DNA of 41,205 nt from Balneolaceae bacterium (GTDB lineage Bacteria; Bacteroidota; Rhodothermia; Balneolales; Balneolaceae), in the NCBI GenBank assembly GCA_017640605.1, contig JAEPQH010000024.1, positions 1-41,205 on the forward strand, given 5' to 3'. The notes beneath the pieces are model-generated. The model saw only the letters and a list, made by a program, of their open reading frames with translations, did no database searches and was not told the origin of the DNA. Of the stretch, positions 1-9,797 are shown one piece after another (the stretch's first letter is position 1; each line of letters starts with the position of its first letter). The position numbers were made by a program, and so were the translations under genes.

Positions 1-2821
1 CATTCGTTTCGGAACAAGTAATACTAAATACTGAAGCCTTTGCATATTTGTTGGTATTATTTAGGGCTTCTTGCACAATACGGGTAAGATTAAGCGATCG
101 ATCGGGAGAGAGAATTAGCTGTGGGTTTACTGATGAAGAAACCTCAACCTTAAGTTCTTTAAGGTAGCGCTGTTGCCGTTTTAAATATCCATTCAAATGA
201 TCCAGAAAAATTCCAAACTCCACTTTCTCTTTATCCAATAACCAAATCGTCTCACGAAGATCGGTCATGGCTCCGCGGGCATCGTTGTCTAGATTGTCTA
301 ACAGCGATAAGGCTTGGTCTTGCTGATTATTTTTTACATGGAGATTACTGATCTCAATACCGGTAATGAGGTTGGATATCTGCGAGCCAACATTATCGTG
401 TAATTCCCGAGAAATACGTTCACGCTCTAGTTGGATTTTCTGCTGCATTTCAAGTTCGCGATTCAAAGCTTTTAGTTTCTGATTAGAACGCCAGTAAACA
501 CCACCGGCGCTTAAGCTTGCAAAACCAATAAAACACAGCCCAATAAACCACCAGGTTTTATAAAAGGGTGGGAGCACGGTAAATTCGAGTGAGGCGGTTT
601 TATCACTCCATTGCCCATCTGGACCTATTGCAGAAACATGGAAAGTGTAATCACCATCCGGTAAATAATCGTAATAGGCAGTAGTACGATTTTCTACATA
701 AACCCATTCATCATCGATGCCATCCAAACGAACTCTAAATTTTGTTTTTTTAGGCGTTCTGATGTTTAGAGCGGAGTAAGAGATTTCTATTTTCTTGTCT
801 TCCGGGGTTAAATCTCTAGGGCTATTCAAGTCTAAACTGTTTTCATCAACGATCAACTGATCGATATATGGGAAAAACACCTCATTATTTACATGAATAG
901 ATGATGGGTTTAATACAGAAACTCCTTTTGAACTGGCAAAAATTAGTTCACCTGTAGATAACCGATCAACTGTTTGTCCATTAGCAGGTTCCATTTCATT
1001 AATTGGTAGTCCATCTTCAGTGTTTAAGAGCAGGAATTCTATTGTTTGTCTTTTACCTGCAATTATTTCTTCGATTTGTGATGGATGAATTCGGTAAATG
1101 CCATTCCCACTTGCACACCATAGGTAGCCATTATCATCTTTTGCCATCCCTGACACGGTACCGAAAGGGAATCCCTGGTCGAGCCCAAAATAATGGAGTT
1201 CATCGCCATCGAAATAATGAATACCCGATCCGATAGTTCCTATAAAAATCTTGTTGTCAGAATATTCAAAGAAACTGAAAACCTGATCATTTTGTAAACC
1301 ATTTGTTGTATTAAATGTGAATATACTATCCTCATCAAAAACAGTTATCCCGCCTCCATAAGAGCCGTGCCATATTCTACCGCTCGAGTCTGATATCATA
1401 GTAATGGTAAAGTTATTTGCTAGCCCATTTGAAGTGGTATACTCGTCAATGACTTTACCTTGTTGATCGATAACAGAAATGCCAAGATTGGTTCCAATCC
1501 ATAAATTATTGTTGTTGTCTACGGCAATACCTCTAGCAAAGTCATCAATTAAGCCATCGTCTGAGTTGATGTGCAAAATAATTTCGTTATTAACGATTTT
1601 AACCACACCTGTACCTTGGGTAGTCATCCATAAATTACCGGTGCGGTCGACCGTTGCAACAGAAGCATAGCCATTGGTGATTTTGGCAGGAAACTCCAAG
1701 GTTTTCCATCCAGAATCGGTACTGTAATAAAAGCCCCCACCGTCAGATCCAAGCCAAGTTGTACCTTTACTATCTTCAATTACGGTAACAATACCTTGTT
1801 GATCAATTCCCGGTGTATCCTCATTGATTACGTCTACTTTACGTTTTGTAAGTACCGACATTCCGGTTTCGTGACCAACGAAGGCAGTTCCATCTTTAGA
1901 AAATCCAACAAAGGTGAGGTAATCGGTATGCAAGCCTTCATCTTGCGAAATGTTATCAATGTTTCCATCCTGATACCGGTCTAGTCCATTCCCATGATGT
2001 GCAATCCAAATAGAACCATCGATTGGATTTTCTGCAAAATACTGTGGAAACGAACCACTTAACCCGTCTTTAGTGTGAATATATTTGATAGGTTTTAAAT
2101 CTCTAAAAATGACTATTCCCTCTCTATCCGTACCTACCCATACATCCCCATTACTCATTTCTGTTAAACCCCTAATAGTATTGTAGGGCAACCCATTATC
2201 CACCGTGTAATTAGTAAATGTTCCTTCCTCGAGAATACTTAGACCATCGTTAGTGCCAATCCAAATTCTGCCATCTTTATCCTCAATGATTTTCCAAATC
2301 TCAGAACTTACGAGGCCGTCTTCTTGAGTGTAAGTCTTTAGGACTTTTTCTTCATCAAATACAGATAAACCAACGCCATACAACCCTAAATAGAGTAATT
2401 CGGTTTGTGCTAGTACCATTGATTTTACGAAGCCATTATCAGTGGGTAGCTCATCTTTGTATTGAATAAGCGAATCACCATTAAACTTATATAATCCTTG
2501 TCCGATTGTAGGAATATAAAAGTCGCCATTTTTGTCTTCGTATATCTCGTAAAATGTACCGCCCCTGTTACCCTTGTTAAATAGTCTGAGACTATGACCA
2601 TCGTACCGAACTAGTCCGCCAATATTTGCAATCCAAATAAAGCCTAATGAATCTTCGTGAGCATAGTGAACTTGTTGACCAGGCATACCATCCTCAATAT
2701 CCAATGTTCTGATCAAATAATTATCAAAATAGGACTCATAATTTACAACCGATTGTGCTTGCCCAAGAACAGGCAGACACAAAAATCCCAATAAAATAAA
2801 TAGAAGTACTTTTTTCCCCAT
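1..2821 (-). CDS. Sensor histidine kinase with two-component-regulator propeller, partial (3' end outside window)
   Basis: The frame opens at ATG 2821 and runs open to the window edge (940 codons). It starts with a signal peptide (MGKKVLLFILLGFLCL, then a likely cleavage near GQAQS). Residues about 25-670 are repeated Reg_prop-type segments of the style DGxIWIGTxxGL, expected to form periplasmic beta-propellers. Residues about 675-758 match a Y_Y_Y domain, followed by one membrane helix (about 759-777). A HisKA_3-type dimerisation segment carries RELHDNVGSQ with the phospho-acceptor His at residue 808. The last visible part, LTRIVQEALNN, is the N box of the HATPase; the G boxes lie outside. 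Family knowledge: such proteins sense an external ligand, often a polysaccharide, and phosphorylate a LuxR/NarL-type regulator, which may be the next gene beyond base 1. The ligand is unknown. Confidence 0.93.
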   Translation of the reverse strand, partial: MGKKVLLFILLGFLCLPVLGQAQSVVNYESYFDNYLIRTLDIEDGMPGQQVHYAHEDSLGFIWIANIGGLVRYDGHSLRLFNKGNRGGTFYEIYEDKNGDFYIPTIGQGLYKFNGDSLIQYKDELPTDNGFVKSMVLAQTELLYLGLYGVGLSVFDEEKVLKTYTQEDGLVSSEIWKIIEDKDGRIWIGTNDGLSILEEGTFTNYTVDNGLPYNTIRGLTEMSNGDVWVGTDREGIVIFRDLKPIKYIHTKDGLSGSFPQYFAENPIDGSIWIAHHGNGLDRYQDGNIDNISQDEGLHTDYLTFVGFSKDGTAFVGHETGMSVLTKRKVDVINEDTPGIDQQGIVTVIEDSKGTTWLGSDGGGFYYSTDSGWKTLEFPAKITNGYASVATVDRTGNLWMTTQGTGVVKIVNNEIILHINSDDGLIDDFARGIAVDNNNNLWIGTNLGISVIDQQGKVIDEYTTSNGLANNFTITMISDSSGRIWHGSYGGGITVFDEDSIFTFNTTNGLQNDQVFSFFEYSDNKIFIGTIGSGIHYFDGDELHYFGLDQGFPFGTVSGMAKDDNGYLWCASGNGIYRIHPSQIEEIIAGKRQTIEFLLLNTEDGLPINEMEPANGQTVDRLSTGELIFASSKGVSVLNPSSIHVNNEVFFPYIDQLIVDENSLDLNSPRDLTPEDKKIEISYSALNIRTPKKTKFRVRLDGIDDEWVYVENRTTAYYDYLPDGDYTFHVSAIGPDGQWSDKTASLEFTVLPPFYKTWWFIGLCFIGFASLSAGGVYWRSNQKLKALNRELEMQQKIQLERERISRELHDNVGSQISNLITGIEISNLHVKNNQQDQALSLLDNLDNDARGAMTDLRETIWLLDKEKVEFGIFLDHLNGYLKRQQRYLKELKVEVSSSVNPQLILSPDRSLNLTRIVQEALNNTNKYAKASVFSITCSETN

Positions 2822-3058
2822 TCCCTGCCAACTAGTCAATTCAAATTTAGGGGAGTATAATAAACGGAGATTGGATTTGAAATTAATTCTGGGTAAAACT
2901 GCATAACTCTTCTTACCTACCTATTAGCGATCGAGAAACGTTTATAAATAACACTCAATGGGTTTGGTAATCTCTGGAGTTTGGAAAATAATCCACTTCC
3001 CGTAAACATAGTGAAGAGATAAAGATGGATTAGATAAAGTTGCGTTTTCCCCTTGTCA

Positions 3059-3154
3059 CGAACCACCGGTTGGTGAAGCCAACCCGGAACCACTGGTTCC
3101 ACTACTTGTTTTGCGCTAATATCCCGGGTCTAACATTTTTGAACCGGTGGTTCG
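3059..3154. repeat. Nested inverted-repeat block
   Basis: A 13-bp arm CGAACCACCGGTT (3059-3071) is exactly inverted as AACCGGTGGTTCG (3142-3154). Between them lie two more hairpins: GGTTGG/CCAACC (3068-3084, loop TGAAG) and GGAACC/GGTTCC (3086-3100, loop ACT). This is a REP/MITE-like structured block or a structured RNA; no coding potential was recognised. Confidence 0.6.
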
Positions 3155-3168
3155 GCACGAGAGAAACT

Positions 3169-3848
3169 GGGATGACTATAGCCTTTAAGTGGTTTTGTGC
3201 TTTTGTGTCGAATCTTTTCTCCAAGCGAAGGACTTCAAGTCCTTACGAGGACAGGTAGGAATTTCGCCATCAACGCGGGACTAAAGTCCCTTCTTGGTTA
3301 TGAACGTGGCAGATCTATTGTTTCTAGCCTTATTTTTTAAAATAAGAAGTCATTCCATCGAAGGTGATGCCATAGCTATACCTTCGATAGAATCTGAAAT
3401 GTGTATGAGTATCGGACGTTGTTAACTTTTTAGATCCCCGTCTTCACGGGGATGACTGTAGCCTTTTAGTGGTTTTGTGCTTTTGTCTCGAATCTTTTCT
3501 CCAAGAGAAGGACTTCAAGTCCTTACGAGGGAGAGGCAGGATTTTCGCCATCAACACGGGACTAAAGTCCCTTCTGGGTTATGATCGTGGCAGATCTATA
3601 GTTTCTAGCCGTATTTTTTAAAAAAAGAAGTCATTCCATCGAAGGTGGAGTCAAAGGTATACCTTCGATGGAATCTGAAGTGTGTATGAGTGCGGAGCTT
3701 TGTTAAAGCTTTAGATCCCCGTCTTCACGGGGATGACGATAGCCTTTTAGTGGTTTTGTGCTATTGTGTCGAATCCATTTTTCCCTAAGCGAAGGACTTC
3801 AAGTCCTTACGAGGGAAAGCAATTTTAGATCCCCATTTCCACGGGTAT
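3169..3848. repeat. Composite palindromic direct repeats: two full units of about 280 bp plus a truncated third
   Basis: Units begin at 3169, 3449 and 3730 with GGGATGAC; the third is cut short at about 3842 and a decayed GGGTATGAC follows. Each full unit carries in order: three GTG-ending octamers (3184-3207 in unit 1), the palindrome AAGGACTTCAAGTCCTT (3228-3244), GGGACT-AA-AGTCCC (3277-3290), a 14-bp hairpin ATTCCATCGAAGGT/ACCTTCGATGGAAT (3633-3674 in unit 2, with one mismatch in unit 1 at 3352-3393), and ATCCCCGT-CTTC-ACGGGGAT (3434-3453 and 3715-3734). Parts resemble widespread REP palindromes, so the unit looks like a mosaic of several REP types that was then tandemly duplicated. Confidence 0.85.
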
Positions 3849-3861
3849 GACTATAATTTTT

Positions 3862-3885
3862 AGTGATTTAGTGATTTAGTGATTT
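3862..3885. repeat. Three copies of an 8-bp repeat (AGTGATTT) overlapping the uvrA stop codon
   Basis: AGTGATTT is repeated three times without interruption. Read on the minus strand, the array encodes the last residues of UvrA (roughly KSLNH) and its TAA stop (3868-3870). The octamer belongs to the same GTG-octamer style seen inside the neighbouring 280-bp units. Confidence 0.75.
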
Positions 3886-6720
3886 TGTGGCAACCTTTTC
3901 CAACCGATCAAATTCCTGCTTTAAAAACCGACCGGTGTGAGATTTATCTTTTTTGGCTACCTGCTTGGGTGTTCCCTGAGCGATAATTTCACCACCGCCT
4001 TTACCGCCTTCCGGACCTAAATCAATGATCCAATCGGCGGCTTTAATTAAATCGAGATTGTGCTCGATCACCATCACCGTGTTGCCTTTATCCACCAATT
4101 GCTGGATTACATCGACCAGCATCTTCACATCCTGAAAGTGCAAACCGGTTGTGGGTTCGTCCATCACATACAAGGTATCACCGGTTCCAACTTTCGATAA
4201 TTCGCGAGCCAGTTTAATTCGCTGGGCTTCTCCACCCGAAAGCGTAGTGCTTGATTGCCCAAGAGTTAAATATCCTAATCCAACCGACGTTAGCGTGGAT
4301 AAAATTCGGGAAATAGCAGGTTGGGCATCAAAAAATTCAGCAGCATCACAAATCGGCATATTCAAAACTTCGGAAATGTTTTTGCCACGATAGTAAATCT
4401 CCAGCGTTTCGCGATTGTATCGCTTGCCATTACAGGTTTCGCAGGTCACGTACACATCCGGCAGGAAGTTCATTTCGATTTTACGAACGCCATCACCCTG
4501 ACAGGTTTCACATCTACCGCCCTTCACATTAAAGGAAAAACGACCTTGATCATAGCCTCGAATTTTAGCTTCGGGCATTTCGGCAAATAACCTGCGAATG
4601 TGGTCAAACGCTTTGGTATAAGTTCCCGGGTTAGAACGGGGAGTTCGGCCAATCGGACTCTGATCAATGGAAATAATCTTATCCACGTTATCTAATCCTG
4701 TAACTGTATCGTAGGGAAGCGGCACACTTTTCGATTTATAAAAATGATTGGAAAGAATCGGAACCAACGTTTGATTGATCAAAGAGCTTTTGCCACTGCC
4801 ACTCACGCCGGTAACAGAAATGAATTTCCCTAATGGGATTTTTAAATCTACATTCTGGAGATTATGCCCGCGCGCATTTTTTATGGTGATGGATTTCTTG
4901 TTTCCTGTTCGATAGGACTTTGGAATGGGTATGATTTCTTCATCACGTAAAAACCGAGCCGTCATCGAATCATGGGTAAGTTCTTCAGGTTTTCCTGCAG
5001 AAACGATTTCACCGCCGTTAACTCCGGCGCCCGGACCTAAATCCACCACGAAATCAGCATGTTCAATGGTTTCTCGATCGTGCTCTACTACAATCACCGA
5101 GTTGCCTAAATCGCGTAAAGTTTCCAGCGATTTTATCAATTTGATGTTATCCCTCTGATGTAATCCAATACTGGGTTCATCCAAAATATAAAGCACACCA
5201 ACCAACTGCGTTCCAATTTGGGTTGCTAATCGTATACGTTGAGCTTCACCACCGGAAAGCGTTTGGGCTTCCCGATCGAGGTTCAAATAATCCAATCCTA
5301 CATTTAACAGAAAATCCAGACGATCACGTATCTCTTTGAGCACCTGATTTCCAATCAATTGCTGTCGCTCAGAAAGTGTAAGTCCGTATAGTGTGTCTCG
5401 CAAATCACTCACATCCATTTTCACTAAGTCGTGGATATTATATCCATCAATTTTGTAGGAAAGTGCTTCTTTATTTAACCGCCCACCACCACAACTTGGG
5501 CAGGCAACTTTGCTCATGTATGCTTTGGCTTTCTCACGTTGTTTAGGCGATTTTGAATTTTCGTACTGATCGATGATAGTTTTGCGAAGTCCATCATATT
5601 TATGCTGATAGGTGACCGAATTGTCTTTAAAATCATAACTGACAGCGTATTTTTTATCCCCACTACCGTGCATTAAAATAGTTCGGAGTTCATCAGAAAA
5701 CTTCTTAAACGGTGTATCGAAATCAACTTTATGATCATCAAGCACTGCTTTTAATTGCTTGAAAGCAAAAACATCGCGCGGCGCTCCCAGGAATCGAATT
5801 GCCCCGTCATTTACCGATTGGGATTCATTTGGAACGAGTAAATCCCAGCTGACATCATACGTGCTACCAAGTCCATCGCAGGTTTGGCAAGCACCATACG
5901 GCGAATTGAACGAAAACATATTTGGAGCCGGATCTTCATAAGCTAGTCCACTTTCCAAATCGAAGAGTTTTTGAGAAAACAAACGATCCTGAACACCATC
6001 TTCTGTCTGAACCGCCAAAATCACATTTCCATCGGCCATTTCTAGTGCTAAACGGATGCTATCGGCGATGCGCTTTTCACTCTTTGGAGAAATGACAAAG
6101 CGATCGACAACCACTTCGATATTATGCGTTTTGTAGCGATCCACCATCATTCCTTCTTCCAGCTCGGTGAACTCTCCGTCGATGCGGGCAGAAACAAATC
6201 CCTGCTTTATGGTTTGCTCGAACAACTCGCGATAATGCCCTTTTCGTCCACGCACAACAGGTGCCAAACAATAAGCTTTGGTTCCTTTGGGCAACGCCAT
6301 CACTGAAGCCACTACCTGATCGGCAGTTTGCTTCTCCATTTTATTTCCGGTTTTGTAGGAGTATGGGATTCCTACTCGGGCGTACAATAGCCGTAGAAAA
6401 TCATAAATCTCGGTAACCGTACCAACGGTAGAGCGTGGATTCCGATTGGTTGTTTTTTGGTCGATGGAAATCACGGGAGAAAGTCCGTCGATAAAATCAA
6501 CTTCAGGGCGCTCCATCATTCCCAAAAACTGCCGCGCATAAGCCGAAAGTGATTCCAGAAAACGGCGTTGGCCTTCCGCATAAATCGTGTCGAAAGCGAG
6601 CGAGGATTTTCCCGAGCCAGAAAGTCCGGTTAGCACCACAAGTTGTTCTCGTGGAATATCGATATCGAAATTTTTGAGATTGTGTTCGCGTGCGCCTCGT
6701 ACAATAATATGGTGCTGCAA
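3868..6720 (-). CDS. uvrA: UvrA, excinuclease ABC subunit A
   Basis: DNA-damage recognition ATPase of nucleotide excision repair; it loads UvrB onto lesions and acts in the cytoplasm. At 950 aa it is close to the usual UvrA length (about 940). Two ABC cassettes are visible: Walker [10 protein letters not shown] at 32-40 and a second GVSGSGKSS in the C-terminal half, two LSGGEAQRI signatures (the second at 827), and DEP Walker B motifs in both halves. Zinc-module cysteine pairs appear as CPSCGGG and as CETCQGDG with CETCNGK. The start [15 protein letters not shown] matches the family N-terminus. The last few residues and the stop lie in an 8-bp tandem repeat, so the extreme C-terminus is probably free to vary. 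It appears to be transcribed alone. Confidence 0.98.
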   Translation of the reverse strand: MQHHIIVRGAREHNLKNFDIDIPREQLVVLTGLSGSGKSSLAFDTIYAEGQRRFLESLSAYARQFLGMMERPEVDFIDGLSPVISIDQKTTNRNPRSTVGTVTEIYDFLRLLYARVGIPYSYKTGNKMEKQTADQVVASVMALPKGTKAYCLAPVVRGRKGHYRELFEQTIKQGFVSARIDGEFTELEEGMMVDRYKTHNIEVVVDRFVISPKSEKRIADSIRLALEMADGNVILAVQTEDGVQDRLFSQKLFDLESGLAYEDPAPNMFSFNSPYGACQTCDGLGSTYDVSWDLLVPNESQSVNDGAIRFLGAPRDVFAFKQLKAVLDDHKVDFDTPFKKFSDELRTILMHGSGDKKYAVSYDFKDNSVTYQHKYDGLRKTIIDQYENSKSPKQREKAKAYMSKVACPSCGGGRLNKEALSYKIDGYNIHDLVKMDVSDLRDTLYGLTLSERQQLIGNQVLKEIRDRLDFLLNVGLDYLNLDREAQTLSGGEAQRIRLATQIGTQLVGVLYILDEPSIGLHQRDNIKLIKSLETLRDLGNSVIVVEHDRETIEHADFVVDLGPGAGVNGGEIVSAGKPEELTHDSMTARFLRDEEIIPIPKSYRTGNKKSITIKNARGHNLQNVDLKIPLGKFISVTGVSGSGKSSLINQTLVPILSNHFYKSKSVPLPYDTVTGLDNVDKIISIDQSPIGRTPRSNPGTYTKAFDHIRRLFAEMPEAKIRGYDQGRFSFNVKGGRCETCQGDGVRKIEMNFLPDVYVTCETCNGKRYNRETLEIYYRGKNISEVLNMPICDAAEFFDAQPAISRILSTLTSVGLGYLTLGQSSTTLSGGEAQRIKLARELSKVGTGDTLYVMDEPTTGLHFQDVKMLVDVIQQLVDKGNTVMVIEHNLDLIKAADWIIDLGPEGGKGGGEIIAQGTPKQVAKKDKSHTGRFLKQEFDRLEKVATKSLNH

Positions 6721-6807
6721 AGAAAGTACCGTTTTGAGTTCAAGAGAATCTTAAAGGTACCAAACGCATCAGAGAAAGTCTTAATTCCGCACTATTAAAA
6801 AAACGGA

Positions 6808-8097
6808 CTACGTCTTGGCAATAAAGTTATAATCGCGGATAAACTGACGGTTCGGAATTACGCCGTCTTCATCATCAGAATATTCCGGTTTGATGCGCTT
6901 CAGAAAATACATCTCGACCTTACCAATGTTTCTGGCTTCAATTTCGCCTCGTGGTTCGCACTCAAAAAAGTCTTTCACGCGCTCATAGGTCGATTGTGAA
7001 ATGTTGATGGAGTTATTGGCAGAGTTCTGCTCCATCCTTGCCGCAAGATTTACAGCAGTTCCCCAAACATCATAGGCAAAGCGTTTTTTACCAATCACTC
7101 CAACTACCGATTCGCCGGTATTGATGCCTATGCGTAGCGGGAAATAGGGGATAGATTCCGGCAAAGCACGTTCCAATTGCTCCACAAACGAGCGCATTTT
7201 TAGAGCAGCTAACACCGTGTCGATGGGATGTGTTTTATTCCGCTCAGGAATACCTCCGGCCGCCATATAACTGTCGCCAATGGTTTTGATTTTAATAATC
7301 CCGTGTTGCTCTACAAAAAGATCAAATTTGTCGAAGTAAAAGGAGAGACTTTCAATGAGTTTTTCCGGGTTTAAATCGGGCACAATGCGGCTGAAGTCGT
7401 GGAAGTCGGTAAACATAAAGGTAGCGTCTTCATACCGCTCGGGAGTTACCGTGCCATACGCCAACAAACTTTCGGCCACTTTTTTGGGGAAGATATTCTG
7501 CAACAGATCTTCATACTCGCGTTTGGTAATCTCCAATTCCTGATTGGAAGCATTTAACCCATGCTGTACTCGTTCGAGCTGTGCATTTTGGCCTAGCGCG
7601 TTTTTATACGTCGAAACTAAGAGATTTACAAGGTGCGAATAATCGGCTTTAATCTGATATGTTTTCCCTTCAATTCGAACAGGAACTGTTTCTTTCACAT
7701 CCGAGACCGCCACAGGATTATGGAGCAATTCGTCTACTTTAGCAAAAAGCGTTTCATCGTCGTAAGGTTTGGTGATGTAATTGTCGGCTCCAACTTCAAT
7801 TCCTTTTAACAAACTCTCGGTTTGAATGCGCGAAGTGACCAAGATCACGGGAATCTTCCGAAATTTTTTGTCGCTCTTTATTTTCTGGCACAATTCGTAG
7901 CCGTCCATCACGGGCATTTCAACATCACTAATAACAAGATCAGGGTACTCATCTTGTAGGATGTCCCAGGCATCGGCACCATTTTGTGCGGTAAGCACTT
8001 CATAGCCTTTTTTCAATAATTTATGCCGGGTGATGGTTACCAGTGCCGGATAATCATCTACAATTAAAATGCGAGGTGTGGTTTGTAACATGGCCAA
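6808..8097 (-). CDS. Response-regulator receiver fused to class III adenylate cyclase
   Basis: A 429-aa cytosolic signalling protein. Residues 8-126 are a receiver domain with acidic pocket D14/D15, phospho-acceptor D58 (SDVEMPVMDG), T88 and K110. A linker of about 70 residues, probably coiled coil, leads to a class III cyclase domain (about 200-400). The catalytic set looks complete: metal aspartates D231 (FTDF) and D275 (IGDS), purine-specifying K271 and D343, and transition-state N350 and R354. The Lys/Asp pair argues for ATP rather than GTP as substrate. Phosphorylation by an unlinked histidine kinase would tune cAMP output; no kinase is adjacent and the partner is unknown. The gene is divergent from the DAHP synthase gene and 87 bp upstream of uvrA. 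Confidence 0.92.
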   Translation of the reverse strand: MAMLQTTPRILIVDDYPALVTITRHKLLKKGYEVLTAQNGADAWDILQDEYPDLVISDVEMPVMDGYELCQKIKSDKKFRKIPVILVTSRIQTESLLKGIEVGADNYITKPYDDETLFAKVDELLHNPVAVSDVKETVPVRIEGKTYQIKADYSHLVNLLVSTYKNALGQNAQLERVQHGLNASNQELEITKREYEDLLQNIFPKKVAESLLAYGTVTPERYEDATFMFTDFHDFSRIVPDLNPEKLIESLSFYFDKFDLFVEQHGIIKIKTIGDSYMAAGGIPERNKTHPIDTVLAALKMRSFVEQLERALPESIPYFPLRIGINTGESVVGVIGKKRFAYDVWGTAVNLAARMEQNSANNSINISQSTYERVKDFFECEPRGEIEARNIGKVEMYFLKRIKPEYSDDEDGVIPNRQFIRDYNFIAKT

Positions 8098-8177
8098 GGT
8101 TATTTGATGCCAAATATAGGATATTAGAGATAGGATTAGTATTTGGTTTTTTTATAAAAGCTTAGTTCAAAAAAATG

Positions 8178-8185
8178 TAAGTTTG
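8178..8185 (+). promoter_or_regulatory. Possible Bacteroidota-type -7 element (TAnnTTTG) of the DAHP synthase gene
   Basis: TAAGTTTG fits the TAnnTTTG -7 consensus of Bacteroidota and lies 22 bp before the start codon, implying a leader of about 17 nt. No convincing TTTG -33 element was found at the usual distance, so this is tentative. Confidence 0.3.
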
Positions 8186-8207
8186 ACGCCCTACAAAACT
8201 CATCGAC

Positions 8208-9566
8208 ATGCAAGACACTATTCAAAAAAACTGGACCCCGACTTCCTGGATGAACAAACCGGTGCAACAATTACCGGAGTATCCAAACAAACAAGAACTA
8301 GAGGAAAGCTTCGAAACACTCAGAAGTTTGCCGCCGTTGGTAACTTCGTGGGAAATCGAAAAACTGAAAGAAAAACTCGCTGATGTAGCCGCAGGAAAAG
8401 CTTTCTTGTTGCAAGGGGGCGATTGCGCCGAAAGTTTTAATCTTACCAAATCACCGAAAATCGTGAATATGGTAAAGGTGTTACTGCAAACCAGTTTTAT
8501 TCTGATTCACGAAATGGGCGTTCCCGTTGTTCGATTAGGTAGAATTGCCGGGCAATACGCAAAACCACGTTCCAAAAATTTCGAAACCGTAAATGGAACT
8601 GAAATTCATAACTATCGCGGTGATTTAATCAATGGTTTCCAACCAACAGAAGCCGCACGTTTGCCGGACCCACAGCGACTGATTGAAGGATATCACAAAG
8701 CAGGACTTACCCTCAATTTTTTGCGCGCATTAGCGGATGAAGGCTTTGCTGATTTGCACCACCCGGAACAGTGGGAACTAAACTTCATGAAGAACAACGA
8801 CTACTACAATGAGTACGAAGCCATGGTAGAGTCGATTAAAAAAGCAGTTCGATTCATGGATGCCATCGCTCCGGAAAAAGCAACGACATTGCAAAAAGTG
8901 GATCTGTACACTTCCCACGAAGCATTGAATCTTTATTACGATTCAGCACAAACTCGGCAAGTTCCCCGTAAATCAGGGTTCTACAATTTAAGCGCACACA
9001 TGGTCTGGCTGGGCAATCGCACCCGAAATTTGGATGAAGCTCATGTTGAGTATTTAAGGGGAATCGAAAATCCGATAGGTATTAAGATTGGTCCTCCTTA
9101 CACCATTGACGAAACTCTTCGTTTGATTGAAACCATTAATCCAACCCACGAAGCCGGCAAAATTGTGTTAATCACGCGTTTTGGGAAAGATAACATTGAA
9201 AAAGAGCTTCCCGAACTGATCCGTGCCGTTCGCAAAGCTGGACTGCCTGTAGTATGGAGTTCAGATCCGATGCACGGAAATACATTTTCGTCGCACAATG
9301 ACTACAAAACCCGAAATTTTGATCACATCTTATCTGAGATAAAATCGGCTTTTGCCATTCATAGAGCTGAAGGTAGTTATTTAGGTAGTGTTCACTTAGA
9401 ACTCACCGGCGATAACGTTACCGAATGTGTTGGTGGTGCAAACGGATTAGGAGAAACTGATCTGGATATGAATTACGAAACCTTCTGCGACCCACGCCTG
9501 AATTATGAACAATCGCTTGAGATGGCCTTTCTCGTTTCCAAAGAGTGGAAGCAAAGCTACTTGTAA
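8208..9566 (+). CDS. Class II 3-deoxy-7-phosphoheptulonate (DAHP) synthase
   Basis: Condenses phosphoenolpyruvate and erythrose-4-phosphate, the first step of the shikimate pathway to aromatic amino acids. The 452-aa product starts with the class II pattern WTPTSWMNKP and carries the diagnostic metal/substrate segments LLQGGDCAESF, RLGRIAGQYAKPRS, YTSHEALNLYYD, SAHMVWLGNRTR, WSSDPMHGNT and VHLELTGDNVTECVGG. Class II enzymes are the plant-like type, unrelated in sequence to E. coli AroFGH. The start ATG 8208 gives the expected N-terminus; no strong Shine-Dalgarno sequence is seen. No other aromatic-pathway gene is adjacent, so it appears monocistronic, divergent from the cyclase gene. A large perfect hairpin lies 26 bp after the stop. 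Confidence 0.96.
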   Translation: MQDTIQKNWTPTSWMNKPVQQLPEYPNKQELEESFETLRSLPPLVTSWEIEKLKEKLADVAAGKAFLLQGGDCAESFNLTKSPKIVNMVKVLLQTSFILIHEMGVPVVRLGRIAGQYAKPRSKNFETVNGTEIHNYRGDLINGFQPTEAARLPDPQRLIEGYHKAGLTLNFLRALADEGFADLHHPEQWELNFMKNNDYYNEYEAMVESIKKAVRFMDAIAPEKATTLQKVDLYTSHEALNLYYDSAQTRQVPRKSGFYNLSAHMVWLGNRTRNLDEAHVEYLRGIENPIGIKIGPPYTIDETLRLIETINPTHEAGKIVLITRFGKDNIEKELPELIRAVRKAGLPVVWSSDPMHGNTFSSHNDYKTRNFDHILSEIKSAFAIHRAEGSYLGSVHLELTGDNVTECVGGANGLGETDLDMNYETFCDPRLNYEQSLEMAFLVSKEWKQSYL

Positions 9567-9591
9567 TGTCACAGATTTTTTAAGTTGACAC

Positions 9592-9625
9592 TCAGTAAGG
9601 GCGCAAGGCATTGCGCCCTTACTGA
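9592..9625. repeat. Perfect 15-bp palindromic hairpin downstream of the DAHP synthase gene
   Basis: TCAGTAAGGGCGCAA and TTGCGCCCTTACTGA are exactly inverted around a GGCA loop. It could stop transcription of the upstream gene, but no T tract follows on either side. It resembles dispersed GTAGGGGCGC-type palindromes found in many genomes, so a mobile REP-like element is equally likely. Confidence 0.6.
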
Positions 9626-9797
9626 AGTATGTCGACATGGTTGAGTTGACCTCACAACTTCAACTCTGCCAAATCTGACACGGTACTCTGTCGCCTCGGC
9701 AATCCCCGCTGTCAACCTTTCAAACAATAAATTACGAGTCTGAAAAAAATTCATTTTCAGATTGTCGGGATGTCATACGCTTCGCTCACACACCAAA
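9626..9797. other. Non-coding upstream region of the hsp20 gene
   Basis: No gene is seen. Two inverted repeats are visible: GAGTTGA/TCAACTC near 9654-9677 and TCTGAAAA/TTTTCAGA (9739-9761, 7-nt loop). The second lies 36 bp upstream of the sigma-54 -24 element, a position where an activator site or a remnant terminator could sit. Neither can be assigned from sequence alone. Confidence 0.4.

Larger units (their letters stand above)
2822..3867. other. Gene-free 1-kb region filled with palindromic repeats
   Basis: No credible gene is seen on either strand; the short frames here cross the palindromes and have no plausible start signals or motifs. Bases 2822-3058 are AT-rich and should hold the promoter of the sensor kinase, though no clear -10/-35 or -7/-33 pair was recognised. 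Bases 3059-3154 form a nested hairpin block, and 3169-3848 hold the direct-repeat array described separately. The kinase gene starts at its left and uvrA ends at its right. Confidence 0.7.

Noticed and set aside
2917-3258. Two short frames in the repeat region (minus 2917-3102, plus 3040-3258)
   Set aside because: They run through palindromic repeats, lack ribosome sites and resemble no protein family.
3169-3848. CRISPR array
   Set aside because: Repeat units are about 280 bp with no short unique spacers, and no cas gene is present.
4151-5158. Plus-strand frames inside uvrA
   Set aside because: Antisense shadows of a highly conserved gene, without start signals or motifs.
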